Positions 1-11,256 of a stretch of DNA of 64,000 bases are shown here, in pieces (positions within the stretch are counted from its first letter, which is position 1; every line of letters begins with the position of its first letter). A program made the translations under genes and the position numbers. The notes under the pieces are model-generated. The model ran no database searches. It worked only from the letters and a program-made list of their open reading frames with translations, and was not told the DNA's origin. The stretch lies in the NCBI RefSeq assembly GCF_001308265.1, contig NZ_CP012023.1, positions 372,001 to 436,000 of the forward strand, written 5' to 3'. Source of the stretch: Celeribacter marinus (GTDB lineage: Bacteria; Pseudomonadota; Alphaproteobacteria; Rhodobacterales; Rhodobacteraceae).

Positions 1-1428
1 CACCACAAAGGGGAATTCGCCAAACTAATTGATTATAGTGTGACCTACACGCAATCGCTCATCGATGACTTTTCTGAAAAAGATAAAGCACCGCACATCG
101 CGGCTTCCGTCGACATGCTCGACACAGGTATCGATGTTCCCGAAGTTGTGAACCTCGTCTTCTTCAAAGTCGTGCGTTCAAAAACAAAATTCTGGCAGAT
201 GGTTGGCCGTGGGACCCGATTGTGCCCTGATCTGTTTGGTCCAGATGAAGATAAAGACGAATTCGTCATCTTCGATTTTTGCCAAAACTTGGAATTTTTC
301 AATGAAAACCCAAACTTCACAGACGGTGTTGGAAGCAAACCTATCAGTGAGCGCCTTTTCACGACACGGGTCGAGTTGATCGATGCGGCCCAAGAAGATG
401 ATAATCCCCACGAAGATCTGGTGCGCTCCATCAAGCAACGACTTCAAGATGAAGTGGCTGGAATGCCTCTTGATAACTTCATCGTCCGAGCAAAGCGGCG
501 CAGCGTCGAGCGGTTCCAAAAGCCCGACAGCTGGTCAGATTTAACGTTGGAAGCGCGCATGGCGTTGACAGACGATGTTGCAGGCCTCCCAAGTGCTTTT
601 GAAGATGGCGCCCTACCCGCAAAACAGTTCGATCTTCTTTGCTTGAATAGCCAGCTGCGGCTGCTTCAAAACGATGGCGGTTTTAGTGTCCTACAACAAC
701 GCATCATCCGCTTCGCTTCTGCTCTAGAAGAGCTCGAAAACGTGCCCTTGGTTGCAAAAGAGCTTGAGCTAATCTTGGACCTTCAGTCAGACGCTTTCTG
801 GGAGGCCGTCACGGTTGAGAGTCTGGAAAGCGTACGCAAACGCCTTCGTGGTTTGGCCGAACTCATAAAGCCTAAAGAACGGAAAATAGTCATAACAGAC
901 TTCATTGATGAAATAGATGAAGGCACAAACATCGTCATGCCCGATATCGGCAGTGGCGTGGACAAGGCCCGCTTCAAAATGAAAGTGCGCAAATTTGTTG
1001 AAGCACATCGCGACCACATCACGTTGAACAAAGTTAAGTTTGGACAGCAACTGACAAAGCAAGATTTGGATGAACTTTCAGCGATCCTTGTAAGCGAGGG
1101 GGTTACTGACCAAAAGACATTGAAGAATTTAGATGATAACGGTGGCTTAGGGCCCTTCTTAAGGTCACTAATCGGCCTAGACCGCGCCGCCGCGAAAGAT
1201 GCCTTTGGCGGATTTACGACACTCCATCGCCTTAGCGCAGATCAAACTGAATTCCTTGACCTTATTATCGACAGCTTAACGGAAGGCGGCATTGTAGAAC
1301 CCGCCGCGTTCTATGAAAGCCCGTTCACAGACATAGACGACCAAGGGATTGCAGGCGTCTTCAGTCGCGAGCAGGCAAAAACAATCGTTGCGATCGTCAG
1401 AACATTGAATGAATCCGCGGCAGCGTAA
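1..1428 (+). CDS. hsdR: Type I restriction enzyme R subunit (HsdR), 3' part only
   Basis: The reading frame is already open at base 1, so the 5' part of the gene lies outside the window; about 475 C-terminal residues are visible. HsdR is the ATP-driven translocase and nuclease subunit of type I restriction systems. Near the start are superfamily 2 helicase motif V (DTGIDVPEV) and motif VI (QMVGRGTRL). They are followed by a long, mostly helical tail that resembles the EcoEI-type HsdR C-terminal region, which contacts the methyltransferase core. The gene is clearly richer in A+T than the imu genes next to it, which suggests acquisition by transfer. It ends 31 bp from the convergent dnaE2 stop. 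hsdM and hsdS must lie upstream if the system is complete. A solitary DEAD/DEAH helicase-nuclease of the same family is the main alternative. Confidence 0.85.
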   Translation, partial: HHKGEFAKLIDYSVTYTQSLIDDFSEKDKAPHIAASVDMLDTGIDVPEVVNLVFFKVVRSKTKFWQMVGRGTRLCPDLFGPDEDKDEFVIFDFCQNLEFFNENPNFTDGVGSKPISERLFTTRVELIDAAQEDDNPHEDLVRSIKQRLQDEVAGMPLDNFIVRAKRRSVERFQKPDSWSDLTLEARMALTDDVAGLPSAFEDGALPAKQFDLLCLNSQLRLLQNDGGFSVLQQRIIRFASALEELENVPLVAKELELILDLQSDAFWEAVTVESLESVRKRLRGLAELIKPKERKIVITDFIDEIDEGTNIVMPDIGSGVDKARFKMKVRKFVEAHRDHITLNKVKFGQQLTKQDLDELSAILVSEGVTDQKTLKNLDDNGGLGPFLRSLIGLDRAAAKDAFGGFTTLHRLSADQTEFLDLIIDSLTEGGIVEPAAFYESPFTDIDDQGIAGVFSREQAKTIVAIVRTLNESAAA

Positions 1429-1459
1429 TCGTAACGCGCTTTTCCCCCCCATTCGACAC

Positions 1460-4400
1460 TCAATGAAAATCGCGGCTTGGAAACAACCGTTTGGCTTGAT
1501 CGCGCGGGTGCATGGCGCGTGGCTGTGCGCGTGTGCGGGGGGCGTCGTCGGCTTGGGGTTGGGTGATGCCGATGGCGTTTTCCATCGGGTGGCCGAGCGT
1601 GCTCAGGCGGTGCGAGACATCTTCGATGTGCTGCGCAATGAGATGCACCACGATGCCTTCGCGTTGAACCACGCCCGTGACGCGCAGCAACCGCCCGCCC
1701 ATGACGGCGCGGCGAAACTGTTTGTAGACCGTCTTCCACACCACCACGTTTGATACGCCCGTTTCGTCCTCCAGCGTCAAAAACACAACGCCCGACGCGG
1801 TGCCGGGGCGCTGTCGTGTGATCACTAAGCCGCACACAGAAATGGCGCGCCCCGCAATCGGACCGAGGGGCACATCGGGGAGTGCCGCATGGGGCGTCAG
1901 CCCCTCCATTTCGGGGCGCAAAAGCTCCATCGGGTGGGCCTTGAGCGACAGGCGCATGGCAACGTAATCCTCGACGACCTCTTCGCCCAGATGCATCGCG
2001 GGCAAGGTCACGGACGGCTCACGGATCCCTTCGCCCTCAATCGGGTCATTGAACAATGGCAGCGGCTTGGGGCCGGTTATGGCCTTCACCGCCCAAAGCG
2101 CATCGCGCCGCCCCATGCCAAGCCCAGCATAGGCGTCCGCCTCGGCCAATCGTTCTAGAGCCGCAGGCGTTATCCCCGCCCGCAACCACAACGCCTCAGG
2201 GTCGGGATAGCCGTTGCCGCGCGCAGCCACGATCCATGCCGCATCATCCTCGCGAAAGCCTTTGATCTGGCGCAACCCGAGCCTGAGCGCCAGTGACCCA
2301 TCGGCGCGTTTTTCCAATGTATTGTCCCAATCGCTCGCGTTCACACAGATCGGGCGCACCTCAATGTGATGCTCGCGCGCATCGCGGACAATTTGCGCGG
2401 GGGCGTAAAATCCCATCGGTTGCGAATTGAGCAAAGCACAGGCGAAGGCGGCGGGATGGTGGCGTTTTAACCACGCTGAAACATAGGCGAGCATCGCAAA
2501 GGCCGCGGCGTGGCTTTCGGGAAACCCGTATTCGCCAAAGCCCTCGATTTGCGAAAAACAGCTCTCCGCAAAGGCCTGATCATAACCACGCTCCACCGCG
2601 CCGCTGATAAATTGGTCGCGTAGCTGGCCGATGGTGCCCATCCGTCGAAACGTTGCCATGGAGCGGCGCAGCTTGTCGGCCTCTGACGGCGAAAACCCTG
2701 CCGCGACCACGGCGATCTGCATGGCCTGCTCTTGGAAGAGCGGCACGCCGAGGGTTTTGCCCAGAACCTTTTCAAGCGCGGGCGATGGAAAGGTCACGGC
2801 CTCTTTGCCTTGGCGGCGGTTGATATAGGGATGCACCATGCCGCCCTGGATCGGACCGGGACGCACGATGGCGACCTCGATCACCAGATCGTAAAACACG
2901 CGCGGCTTCATGCGCGGCAGGAAGTTCATTTGCGCGCGGCTCTCCACCTGAAACACCCCAATCGCATCGGCCACACACAGCATGTCAAAGGTCGGCGCGT
3001 CCGCTTGGGGCACGGTTGCAATCGACAATTTCTCGCCCCCATGCTGCGCAATCAGATCGAAACTTTTGCGGATACAGGTGAGCATCCCGAGGCTGAGAAT
3101 GTCGACCTTGAGAATGCCAAGCGCGTCGATGTCATCCTTGTCCCACTCGATGATTGTGCGGTCGTCCATCGCGGCGTTTTCAATCGGGCACAGCTCGTCA
3201 AGCCGCCCCTTGGTGATGATAAATCCGCCGACATGTTGGCTCAGATGGCGCGGAAATCCGATGATCTCCCCGATGAGTTTTATGGTGAGCGCCAGACGCG
3301 GATCGCTCATGTCGAGGCCCAATTCCTTGACCCGTTCAGGATCCGCGCCGTTGTTGCCCGATCCCCAGATTTGCCCCGACAGGTTGGCCGTCACATCCTT
3401 GGATAGGCCCATCACTTTGCCGACCTCCGCGATGGCGGCGCGCGAGCGGAAATGGATCACCGTGGCGCATAGGCCCGCGCGGTGACGGCCGTATTTGGAA
3501 TAAATGTGCTGAATGACTTCTTCGCGGCGCTCATGCTCGAAATCCACATCAATATCGGGCGGCTCGCCACGATGTTCGGACACGAACCGCTCAACCACCA
3601 TGGTGATAGTTTCGGGGCTGACATCGGTGATCCCCAAGAGATAACACAGGATCGAATTGGCCGCCGAGCCGCGCCCTTGGCACAGGATGCCTTGCGATTT
3701 GGCAAACTGCACAATGTCATGCACGGTGAGGAAATAGGCCGGAAAGTCGAGCGTTTTGACCAGTGTCAGTTCCTTGTCCATCTGCGCAATGGCCGTGTCG
3801 GGCGCGCCGTTTGGATAGCGGATTTTAAGCCCCTCGGCGGCCAATCGCGCCAACCGCTCTTGCGGTGGCTCGCCCCCCGCGATCTCGTCGGGATACTCGT
3901 AGCTCAACTCGGAGAGGCAAAAGCTCGCCTTGGCGGCAATCTCCACGGTGCGACGCAGGGCGGCGGGGTGGCGCGCAAACAACCGCGCCATATCGGCCTC
4001 TCCCTTGAGACGCCGTTCCGCATTGAGGAGCGCGCGAGTGCCGATCTGATCAATTGTGATGTGCGCGCGCAGACAGGTCAGAACATCGGCCAATTGCCGG
4101 CGCGACCCGTGATGCATGAGCACATCACCCACGGCCACCATCGGCGCGGCGGTGCGATGTGCAAGCTGTGCTATGGCGTCGAAATACGCCTGATCACTGC
4201 CGTCATAGCGCGGGGCAGCGCCGACAAAGACATTTGAAGGGAAACACTTTTTAAGCGTGGAGATCTCGGGCGCACTGTCGTGCAGGGCCGATTGCGGCAA
4301 GGCGATCAGGCTCATCCCCGCACAGCCTTGTGCGATGTCGCGCAGGTCGAGGTAGCACGCACCTTTGGGGGCGCGCCGTTTGCCAAGTGTAAGCAACCGC

Positions 4401-4723
4401 GTCAGCCGCGCATAGGCCGCGCGGTCATGGGGCAAGGCAATCCAATGCGTGTCACTGTCGCGCAAGATCAACCGCGCGCCGACGATGAGTTTGGGCAGGT
4501 TCGCCTCGTCCCCATGCTCGCGGCGCAATTCCTTGAGCGCCGAAAACGCCCGCACCACACCCGCCAATGAATTGTGATCCGTGATTGCGATGGCGGTGAG
4601 GCCAAGGGTGGCGGCGCGTGCGATCAATTCCTCAGGATGCGATGCGCCGCGCAGAAAGGTGAAATTCGACGTGCAGCACAGCTCTGCATATCCGGGGTCT
4701 AGGGACGGGTTACGGGCGCTCAT
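1460..4723 (-). CDS. dnaE2: Error-prone DNA polymerase DnaE2 (ImuC)
   Basis: Second-copy C-family polymerase of the SOS mutasome, which copies past DNA lesions together with ImuB. At 1,087 aa it is of usual DnaE2 length. An N-terminal PHP domain (FTFLRGASHPEEL, AITDHNSL) is followed by the palm with the catalytic aspartates in PDIDVDFEHERREE. A fingers region and an OB fold near the C-terminus (ISVCGLVITRQRPGT) come after. I chose the ATG at 4723 (MSARNPSLDPGYAELCC) because it forms a 4-bp ATGA overlap with the imuB stop, the usual coupling in this cassette. The frame stays open 18 codons further upstream inside imuB, but that reading has no support. It is the last gene of the imuA-imuB-dnaE2 unit and converges on hsdR. 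Confidence 0.95.
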   Translation of the reverse strand: MSARNPSLDPGYAELCCTSNFTFLRGASHPEELIARAATLGLTAIAITDHNSLAGVVRAFSALKELRREHGDEANLPKLIVGARLILRDSDTHWIALPHDRAAYARLTRLLTLGKRRAPKGACYLDLRDIAQGCAGMSLIALPQSALHDSAPEISTLKKCFPSNVFVGAAPRYDGSDQAYFDAIAQLAHRTAAPMVAVGDVLMHHGSRRQLADVLTCLRAHITIDQIGTRALLNAERRLKGEADMARLFARHPAALRRTVEIAAKASFCLSELSYEYPDEIAGGEPPQERLARLAAEGLKIRYPNGAPDTAIAQMDKELTLVKTLDFPAYFLTVHDIVQFAKSQGILCQGRGSAANSILCYLLGITDVSPETITMVVERFVSEHRGEPPDIDVDFEHERREEVIQHIYSKYGRHRAGLCATVIHFRSRAAIAEVGKVMGLSKDVTANLSGQIWGSGNNGADPERVKELGLDMSDPRLALTIKLIGEIIGFPRHLSQHVGGFIITKGRLDELCPIENAAMDDRTIIEWDKDDIDALGILKVDILSLGMLTCIRKSFDLIAQHGGEKLSIATVPQADAPTFDMLCVADAIGVFQVESRAQMNFLPRMKPRVFYDLVIEVAIVRPGPIQGGMVHPYINRRQGKEAVTFPSPALEKVLGKTLGVPLFQEQAMQIAVVAAGFSPSEADKLRRSMATFRRMGTIGQLRDQFISGAVERGYDQAFAESCFSQIEGFGEYGFPESHAAAFAMLAYVSAWLKRHHPAAFACALLNSQPMGFYAPAQIVRDAREHHIEVRPICVNASDWDNTLEKRADGSLALRLGLRQIKGFREDDAAWIVAARGNGYPDPEALWLRAGITPAALERLAEADAYAGLGMGRRDALWAVKAITGPKPLPLFNDPIEGEGIREPSVTLPAMHLGEEVVEDYVAMRLSLKAHPMELLRPEMEGLTPHAALPDVPLGPIAGRAISVCGLVITRQRPGTASGVVFLTLEDETGVSNVVVWKTVYKQFRRAVMGGRLLRVTGVVQREGIVVHLIAQHIEDVSHRLSTLGHPMENAIGITQPQADDAPRTRAQPRAMHPRDQAKRLFPSRDFH

Positions 4724-6183
4724 GCAAACTCTCCATGCACGAACCATCCGGGGTTTTGTGGCGTGTGAAACAGCCACAGTCGCCGCCCTTCGCGGGTCTC
4801 AACATACCAATAATCGCGCACGCCCGTGCGCCATGCCTCATCTGGCAACCACCACTCTGGCGCAATGCGTTCCGGCCCTGTGGAGCGCCCTGTCGTCAGA
4901 GACATGCGCCGCCAGCGAAAACGCGTGGGGGGCTGTGATCCCGCGCCCAAAATCGGCTCGGGGGGAAAGAGTTTCAACGGGCGCGGACGGTGGCGCGACC
5001 ACGCGCCATTCGAGGTGCTATAGGCGGCGGGCGCAATTTGAAAGCTGCGCTCTGGGATATGGCTGTCGGCGGGTAAAAGCCGTTGGATATTCTCAAGCCC
5101 GATGCGGTTGCCAAGCCGCGTGATGAGATCATCCAACCCATCTGGGCGTGATGCCGTGGCGGTGGTGATTTGCGCATTTAACAACGGCTCGACTTGCGTG
5201 GCCTCAAGGCGCATCTGATCAATGCCAAACCCCGCATCCACCGCGCCTATACCGCGCTCGAACAACGGCGAAATCCGGTCCGCATCACGCATAGGGGCGG
5301 CCAGTCGCAGCTCGACCTGTTGTGCGCCTTGATCTACGCGGCGCAAGGTGAGCTGTAATTGCCGCGCGCCCATGTCCTGCTCTTTGAGCTTGTCGCACAG
5401 CCGCACCAAAAGACGCTCTGTACCCATCATCACGTCAGCCGCCAACCCAATCGGATCGGGCAACGTGAGGCGCACACCGTAATGTGGCACCTCGCCCATG
5501 GGGGTGATGACTTCATCTTGCGCGCCCATAGCCTGATCCAGACGCAACACCACATCAGGGCCAAAACGACGCGCGATCGTGGCACGGGGCAGCGCGAGCA
5601 GATCGGAGACTTTGCGCAATCCGAGACGTTGCAGGGCTGTGTCAGTTTTGGCGTCGAGGCGCAGTGCGGCGACGGGCAGAGTGCGAATGTCGTCATGGGC
5701 GGCGCGTCCATAATGAGTGAGCGCCCAGGCAGCCCCGCGCGTATTCGCCGCCGCGATATGGCCGCTCAGGCCCGCGCGCGCAAGACGGTGGCGCATGTCG
5801 TCGAGCATCGCCGCCTCGCCGCCAAACAGATGCGCCGACCCCGCGATATTGAGCATCAACCCGTCCGCACCATCAAGACCGACCCAAGGACAATACCGTT
5901 TGCTCCACCGCGCGAGCATCTGTAAAAATCGCGCATCGGCCACGGTGTCGGCGGGTTGGCTTTGCAGCTCAGGGCAATAGGCGCGCGCGTCTGAGACGCC
6001 CATGCCACGATGTAACCCCTGCGCCTCGGCGGCTCGGTTCAAGCAATAAATGCGGTCGGTGTTTTTCTCGTGATGTGTGAGCACGAAAGGACGGTTGTCA
6101 TTGGCGGTAACTTGCGCGCGTGCGCGTAGAACCCTATCGCTGGGCAGCCTCGGAAACCACATTGATACGACACGTTTGCGCAT
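4720..6183 (-). CDS. imuB: ImuB, Y-family polymerase-like mutasome hub
   Basis: 487 aa, related to Y-family polymerases (DinB/UmuC). In the known family ImuB lacks catalytic activity and instead bridges DnaE2, ImuA and the beta clamp. The N-terminus (RKRVVSMWFPRLPSDR) has the typical ImuB opening, where hydrophobic residues replace the acidic metal ligands of active Y polymerases. A helix-hairpin-helix-like stretch (LQRLGLRKVSDLLALPR) follows, then a little-finger region. The start at 6183 was preferred over 6195 because MRKRVVS matches the usual beginning; it overlaps the 3' end of imuA by about 50 bp. The stop overlaps the dnaE2 ATG. I looked for the alphaproteobacterial SOS box (GAAC-N7-GAAC or GTTC-N7-GTTC) upstream of the cassette and did not see one. 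Confidence 0.92.
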   Translation of the reverse strand: MRKRVVSMWFPRLPSDRVLRARAQVTANDNRPFVLTHHEKNTDRIYCLNRAAEAQGLHRGMGVSDARAYCPELQSQPADTVADARFLQMLARWSKRYCPWVGLDGADGLMLNIAGSAHLFGGEAAMLDDMRHRLARAGLSGHIAAANTRGAAWALTHYGRAAHDDIRTLPVAALRLDAKTDTALQRLGLRKVSDLLALPRATIARRFGPDVVLRLDQAMGAQDEVITPMGEVPHYGVRLTLPDPIGLAADVMMGTERLLVRLCDKLKEQDMGARQLQLTLRRVDQGAQQVELRLAAPMRDADRISPLFERGIGAVDAGFGIDQMRLEATQVEPLLNAQITTATASRPDGLDDLITRLGNRIGLENIQRLLPADSHIPERSFQIAPAAYSTSNGAWSRHRPRPLKLFPPEPILGAGSQPPTRFRWRRMSLTTGRSTGPERIAPEWWLPDEAWRTGVRDYWYVETREGRRLWLFHTPQNPGWFVHGEFA

Positions 6184-6709
6184 CCCACTTAACATTCCAC
6201 GCCCTTAGTGTTCCTGATTTGTTCTTTATAATTTCCCATTTTTGCAGAGTCGAGTCCGCACGCGCCTTTGCGTCAAAAACAGGGGCGCAGTGCCAACGGG
6301 TTTGAGCCGCATTGCTGCCCATCCCCTCAGGCAGAATGCACAGTCCCATGGCGCGGCCTTGTTGCGCGGCAAGCTGCAATCGCCGCCCTTCGGTGAGGCC
6401 AATCGGTTGGCTCAACTCCATGACCACCAGTGAAATGCGCCCAGAGCGCAGCGCCTCCTCAGCCGAGGCCAAAGCGTCAATGTGGCTTGGTGCCTGCGCA
6501 ATCAAAAGCTGTTGCGGATCGAGATAGGGTGCAAAGCCCAACGGGTTCAGCTGCGTCCCATTCCATGCCTCACGCACCCAAAGCACGGTATCAGCCCCCG
6601 TGCGACACACCCGCCCCGCCAGCGCGAAAGCAAAGGCATAGGCGGACGGCCCACAGACCTCATGGGTGCGGGTGTTCATCGGCGGGAAATGAGATTCGAA
6701 TGCGGTCAT
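6134..6709 (-). CDS. imuA: ImuA-like mutasome protein
   Basis: About 191 aa, first gene of the mutasome cassette. ImuA proteins are RecA/SulA-related accessory factors needed for DnaE2-dependent mutagenesis. Visible features are a beta-strand pattern around DTVLWVREAW, the LNPLGFAPYLDPQQLLIAQ segment and ISLVVMELSQP, which match the RecA-like core of this family without a classical Walker A. The identification leans on operon position and these patterns, since ImuA diverges quickly. The start is uncertain: ATG at 6709 (MTAFESHF) is used here, ATG at 6721 is in frame, and neither has a clear Shine-Dalgarno sequence. The protein is on the short side for the family. Confidence 0.8.
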   Translation of the reverse strand: MTAFESHFPPMNTRTHEVCGPSAYAFAFALAGRVCRTGADTVLWVREAWNGTQLNPLGFAPYLDPQQLLIAQAPSHIDALASAEEALRSGRISLVVMELSQPIGLTEGRRLQLAAQQGRAMGLCILPEGMGSNAAQTRWHCAPVFDAKARADSTLQKWEIIKNKSGTLRAWNVKWDAQTCRINVVSEAAQR

Positions 6710-6803
6710 GGGGGGGAGCATACATGAAGACGCGGCAAGAGGATTAGTTTTAGTGAAATGATCACGACCGGCCAATTCTGTTGAAAAGGTCGAGGAATGC
6801 AAA

Positions 6804-6825
6804 CGGCCACCCCGAAGGATGGCCG
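6804..6825 (-). terminator. Hairpin with UUCG loop after the lipoprotein gene
   Basis: On the minus strand the sequence folds into a 9-bp stem (CGGCCATCC / GGGTGGCCG) capped by TTCG and followed by TTTGC. It lies 20 bp past the stop at 6846, the position expected of an intrinsic terminator. The U-tract is short. Confidence 0.6.
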
Positions 6826-6845
6826 AAAACCTATCACCTTAGATA

Positions 6846-7314
6846 TTACAGGCTGAAATTACGCACGATGTAATTACCACCAAAGTTATTGCCGTGTTTG
6901 TACGTGACTTTGATTTTGCCGTCCGGCTGCTCTGTCAGGGACACGCAAGATCCGCTCCAGTTGTTAATTTTAGGCAGGCAAAAGCTGTTGCCATTGATGG
7001 TGATCGGTCTAGTATAGGTGATGTGGCGCGCTGCCGTGGAGTAGAAGGTGCCTGTGCCATCCGCGTTGAGGGAGAAGTTTCCAGGGGCATAACCTTCCAT
7101 CTTCAAGCGATCCGAACCAGGGTTCGACGCGAAATACGCGTCACGTAGCTGCACAACATCAATAGGCTTTGGACTGCGTTGATACGGCGTCTACGGCAGT
7201 ATGAGGTGCTGTATCAGGCATCGCGATGATCTGCGGATTTGCTTCGACACATGCAGAGATGGTCAGGACGCCCACCACAGCGAGGATAGCGCGAATTGTC
7301 TTGAAATTAGCCAT
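6846..7314 (-). pseudogene. Secreted lipoprotein gene split by a frameshift
   Basis: Two adjacent minus-strand frames look like one gene. The first (7314 to 7159) starts MANFKTIRAIL, has a lipoprotein signal with the lipobox LTISAC, and stops with TGA after SKAY. The second frame (open from about 7190 down to 6846) reads RSPKPIDVVQLRDAYFASN, then LNADGTGTFYS and a Cys-containing beta-rich segment (NSFCLPKINNWSGSC). It has no start codon of its own with a Shine-Dalgarno before GTG at 7154. Reading across about 7165-7190 with a one-base shift would give a lipoprotein of roughly 150 residues. The C-terminal part has the look of a small lipocalin-like or DUF995-type periplasmic domain, but I do not recognise it with certainty. 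The break may be a true mutation or a sequencing error. Confidence 0.55.
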
Positions 7315-7580
7315 AGGTCTGTCTCCGTATACCAGAAATAAATGTGTCGTGATTAAATTGTTGTCCCAGTCCTCTGACATACAAAATATAGATACGAAAT
7401 ACTTTCACACGAGGGTCAGGGCGTTCTTTTGCAAACAATATTATGGCCAGCCAACGGCAGCAGGCCAGTCTACGTCAATGGGCAGGTGATACCAGCTAAG
7501 TTTGAACCCGCGAGGGCTGGCTGTATCTGGCTGTGATCCTCAATCTGTATTTACGCTTTCTACATTCCTTGGGGGACACT

Positions 7581-7778
7581 GTGCAAACTGCGCTCTATTC
7601 GCTGTTCATGACCGAAGCGAATGACGCATTTCCACAAAGCAAAATTGACGTGGCGCGCAAACACCGAAACATCGCAATCGCCATTGCACGCGGCGAAGCA
7701 ATCACAGCCCACGCCGACATGAGCGAAGTGATCAGCGACAGTTTCGGACGCATCCGAATTCGGTGCGAGGCGGGTTAA
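7581..7778 (+). CDS. Hypothetical small protein
   Basis: A 65-codon frame starting at GTG 7581, preceded by GGGGGA at 7571-7576, reading VQTALYSLFMTEAND and ending IRIRCEAG. It contains an amphipathic helical stretch (KIDVARKHRNIAIAIARGEAI) and no membrane segment or known motif. The frame is open further upstream to 7533 without a better start. It sits alone between the broken lipoprotein gene and oxyR. Composition is compatible with coding, but nothing else supports it. Confidence 0.3.
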   Translation: MQTALYSLFMTEANDAFPQSKIDVARKHRNIAIAIARGEAITAHADMSEVISDSFGRIRIRCEAG

Positions 7779-7863
7779 TCACTCGGCGAACGGTCTATGG
7801 CGAGATCACTTGTAAGGGAGCGGCATCAACCCGCCCCTGATCCTGTCCAACACCTTGTGCAGT

Positions 7864-8748
7864 TTATAGGGAGGCGCGGACGGTTTGTGCGATGTGTTTG
7901 AGTTGATCCGACAAGGGTGTAGTCTTGCGCCAAACCATCCCGATGGTCCGAGACGGGCGAGGATGCTCCAAGCGCGCGACAGACACGGACGCTGAGCGGG
8001 TCTCTATCGGGACGGCCATGTCGGGGATCAAGGTGACGCCAATTCCGGCGCCGACCATCTGAACCAGTGTGGACAAGGAACTGCCCTCCATCAAGTCGCG
8101 CGGCAATGTCGATGACGCGGTACAAAACGACAGCGCCTGATCGCGAAAACAATGCCCCTCCTCCAACAAAAGCAACCGCATTTCGCGCAACAGCTTGGCA
8201 TTGGGCACAGGCTTGTCCGCATCGCTCAGTGGTCTGACCAGAACGAAATCCTCGGCGAACAATGTTTCTTCGTGCAAGGACGGCTCAGACACAGGCAATG
8301 CGACAATCGCGGTATCGAGTTGGCCGCCCAAAAGACCGTCGATGAGCTTTGACGTCTTTGCTTCGCGGGGACGCGGGTCTAGCCCTGCGTAGTCTTTGGC
8401 GAGGCATTTAATGAACTGCGGTAAAAAGTATGGCGCAACGGTAGGTATGACGCCAAACCGCAACCTTCCGATCAGTGGGCTATGTGACGCGCGGGCGAGA
8501 TCGCCAAGCTCGTTCACGGATTTAAGAATTTCGCGCGCACGCTCAAGAAATACCTCACCATAGCCCGTCAGGCGGAGCTGCTTTGGCCCGCGTTCGACAA
8601 GTGGCGTTCCGAGCATGTCCTCGAGTGTTTTGATCTGCACCGACAGCGCAGGTTGTGAAATGCCGCAATCATCGGCAGCGCGGCCAAAATGGCGGTGTCT
8701 GGCCAAGGCCTCAAAGTAGCGCAGGTGCTTGATTGTAATATCTATCAT
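7864..8748 (-). CDS. oxyR: OxyR, peroxide-sensing LysR-type regulator
   Basis: 294 aa LysR-type regulator with an N-terminal winged helix-turn-helix (HFGRAADDCGISQPALSVQIKTLE) and a periplasmic-binding-protein-like sensor domain. It carries the redox cysteine pair of OxyR, Cys200 and Cys209 in EEGHCFRDQALSFC. In the family this pair forms a disulphide on contact with hydrogen peroxide and switches on target genes. It is transcribed divergently from katG, the classic OxyR target, with a 189-bp shared promoter region. The start MIDITIKHLRYFEAL is typical of the family. Confidence 0.93.
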   Translation of the reverse strand: MIDITIKHLRYFEALARHRHFGRAADDCGISQPALSVQIKTLEDMLGTPLVERGPKQLRLTGYGEVFLERAREILKSVNELGDLARASHSPLIGRLRFGVIPTVAPYFLPQFIKCLAKDYAGLDPRPREAKTSKLIDGLLGGQLDTAIVALPVSEPSLHEETLFAEDFVLVRPLSDADKPVPNAKLLREMRLLLLEEGHCFRDQALSFCTASSTLPRDLMEGSSLSTLVQMVGAGIGVTLIPDMAVPIETRSASVSVARLEHPRPSRTIGMVWRKTTPLSDQLKHIAQTVRASL

Positions 8749-8815
8749 AGGCTGTGATTATCATAGTTATTTAAAAATGCAATTTTAATTAATGATGTGA
8801 ATCGGATAGAACCGT
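8742..8815. promoter_or_regulatory. oxyR-katG divergent promoter region with TATCATAG repeats
   Basis: The 189-bp gap between oxyR and katG has an A+T-rich core. Two direct repeats of TATCATAG lie at 8743-8750 and 8759-8766, 16 bp apart and overlapping the oxyR start codon. ATAG/CTAT elements are the building blocks of OxyR sites, but the 22-bp period of the full consensus is not seen, so this is only a candidate operator. The katG start has GGGAGA 7 bp upstream. Confidence 0.4.
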
Positions 8816-8925
8816 GACTGAGTGACGACGAGCGCCGTGGTCCTTGTCCCGATGTGACGGGGGCATGTCCTGAACATGAACGGACAGGGCGGCAGGTCGT
8901 CATAGATAGACACGCGAAACTTTGA

Positions 8926-11115
<2,190 letters not shown>

Positions 11116-11125
11116 GTAAAACCAC

Positions 11126-11160
11126 CCTCCCCGCGTTGCGCATCAATTGACGCGGGGAGG
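11126..11160 (+). terminator. Strong hairpin after katG
   Basis: Perfect 10-bp inverted repeat CCTCCCCGCG / CGCGGGGAGG with a 15-nt loop, starting 10 bp after the katG stop. There is no clear U-tract. Because it lies between convergent genes it may serve both strands. Confidence 0.65.
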
Positions 11161-11256
11161 CCTTAACGACTGGTGCCGATGGCACCGCCCATCCCTGCCC
11201 GCTTTGCACATGAGCGCGGTGACAATAGGCGCATTGCCATACGTGCACTGACGAGC

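Noticed and set aside
2732..3406. 224-codon frame antisense to dnaE2
   Set aside because: Shadow of the polymerase gene; no start signal.
6709..6850. SOS (LexA) box upstream of imuA
   Set aside because: Searched for GAAC-N7-GAAC and GTTC-N7-GTTC; neither is present, so no regulatory site is annotated despite the expected SOS control.
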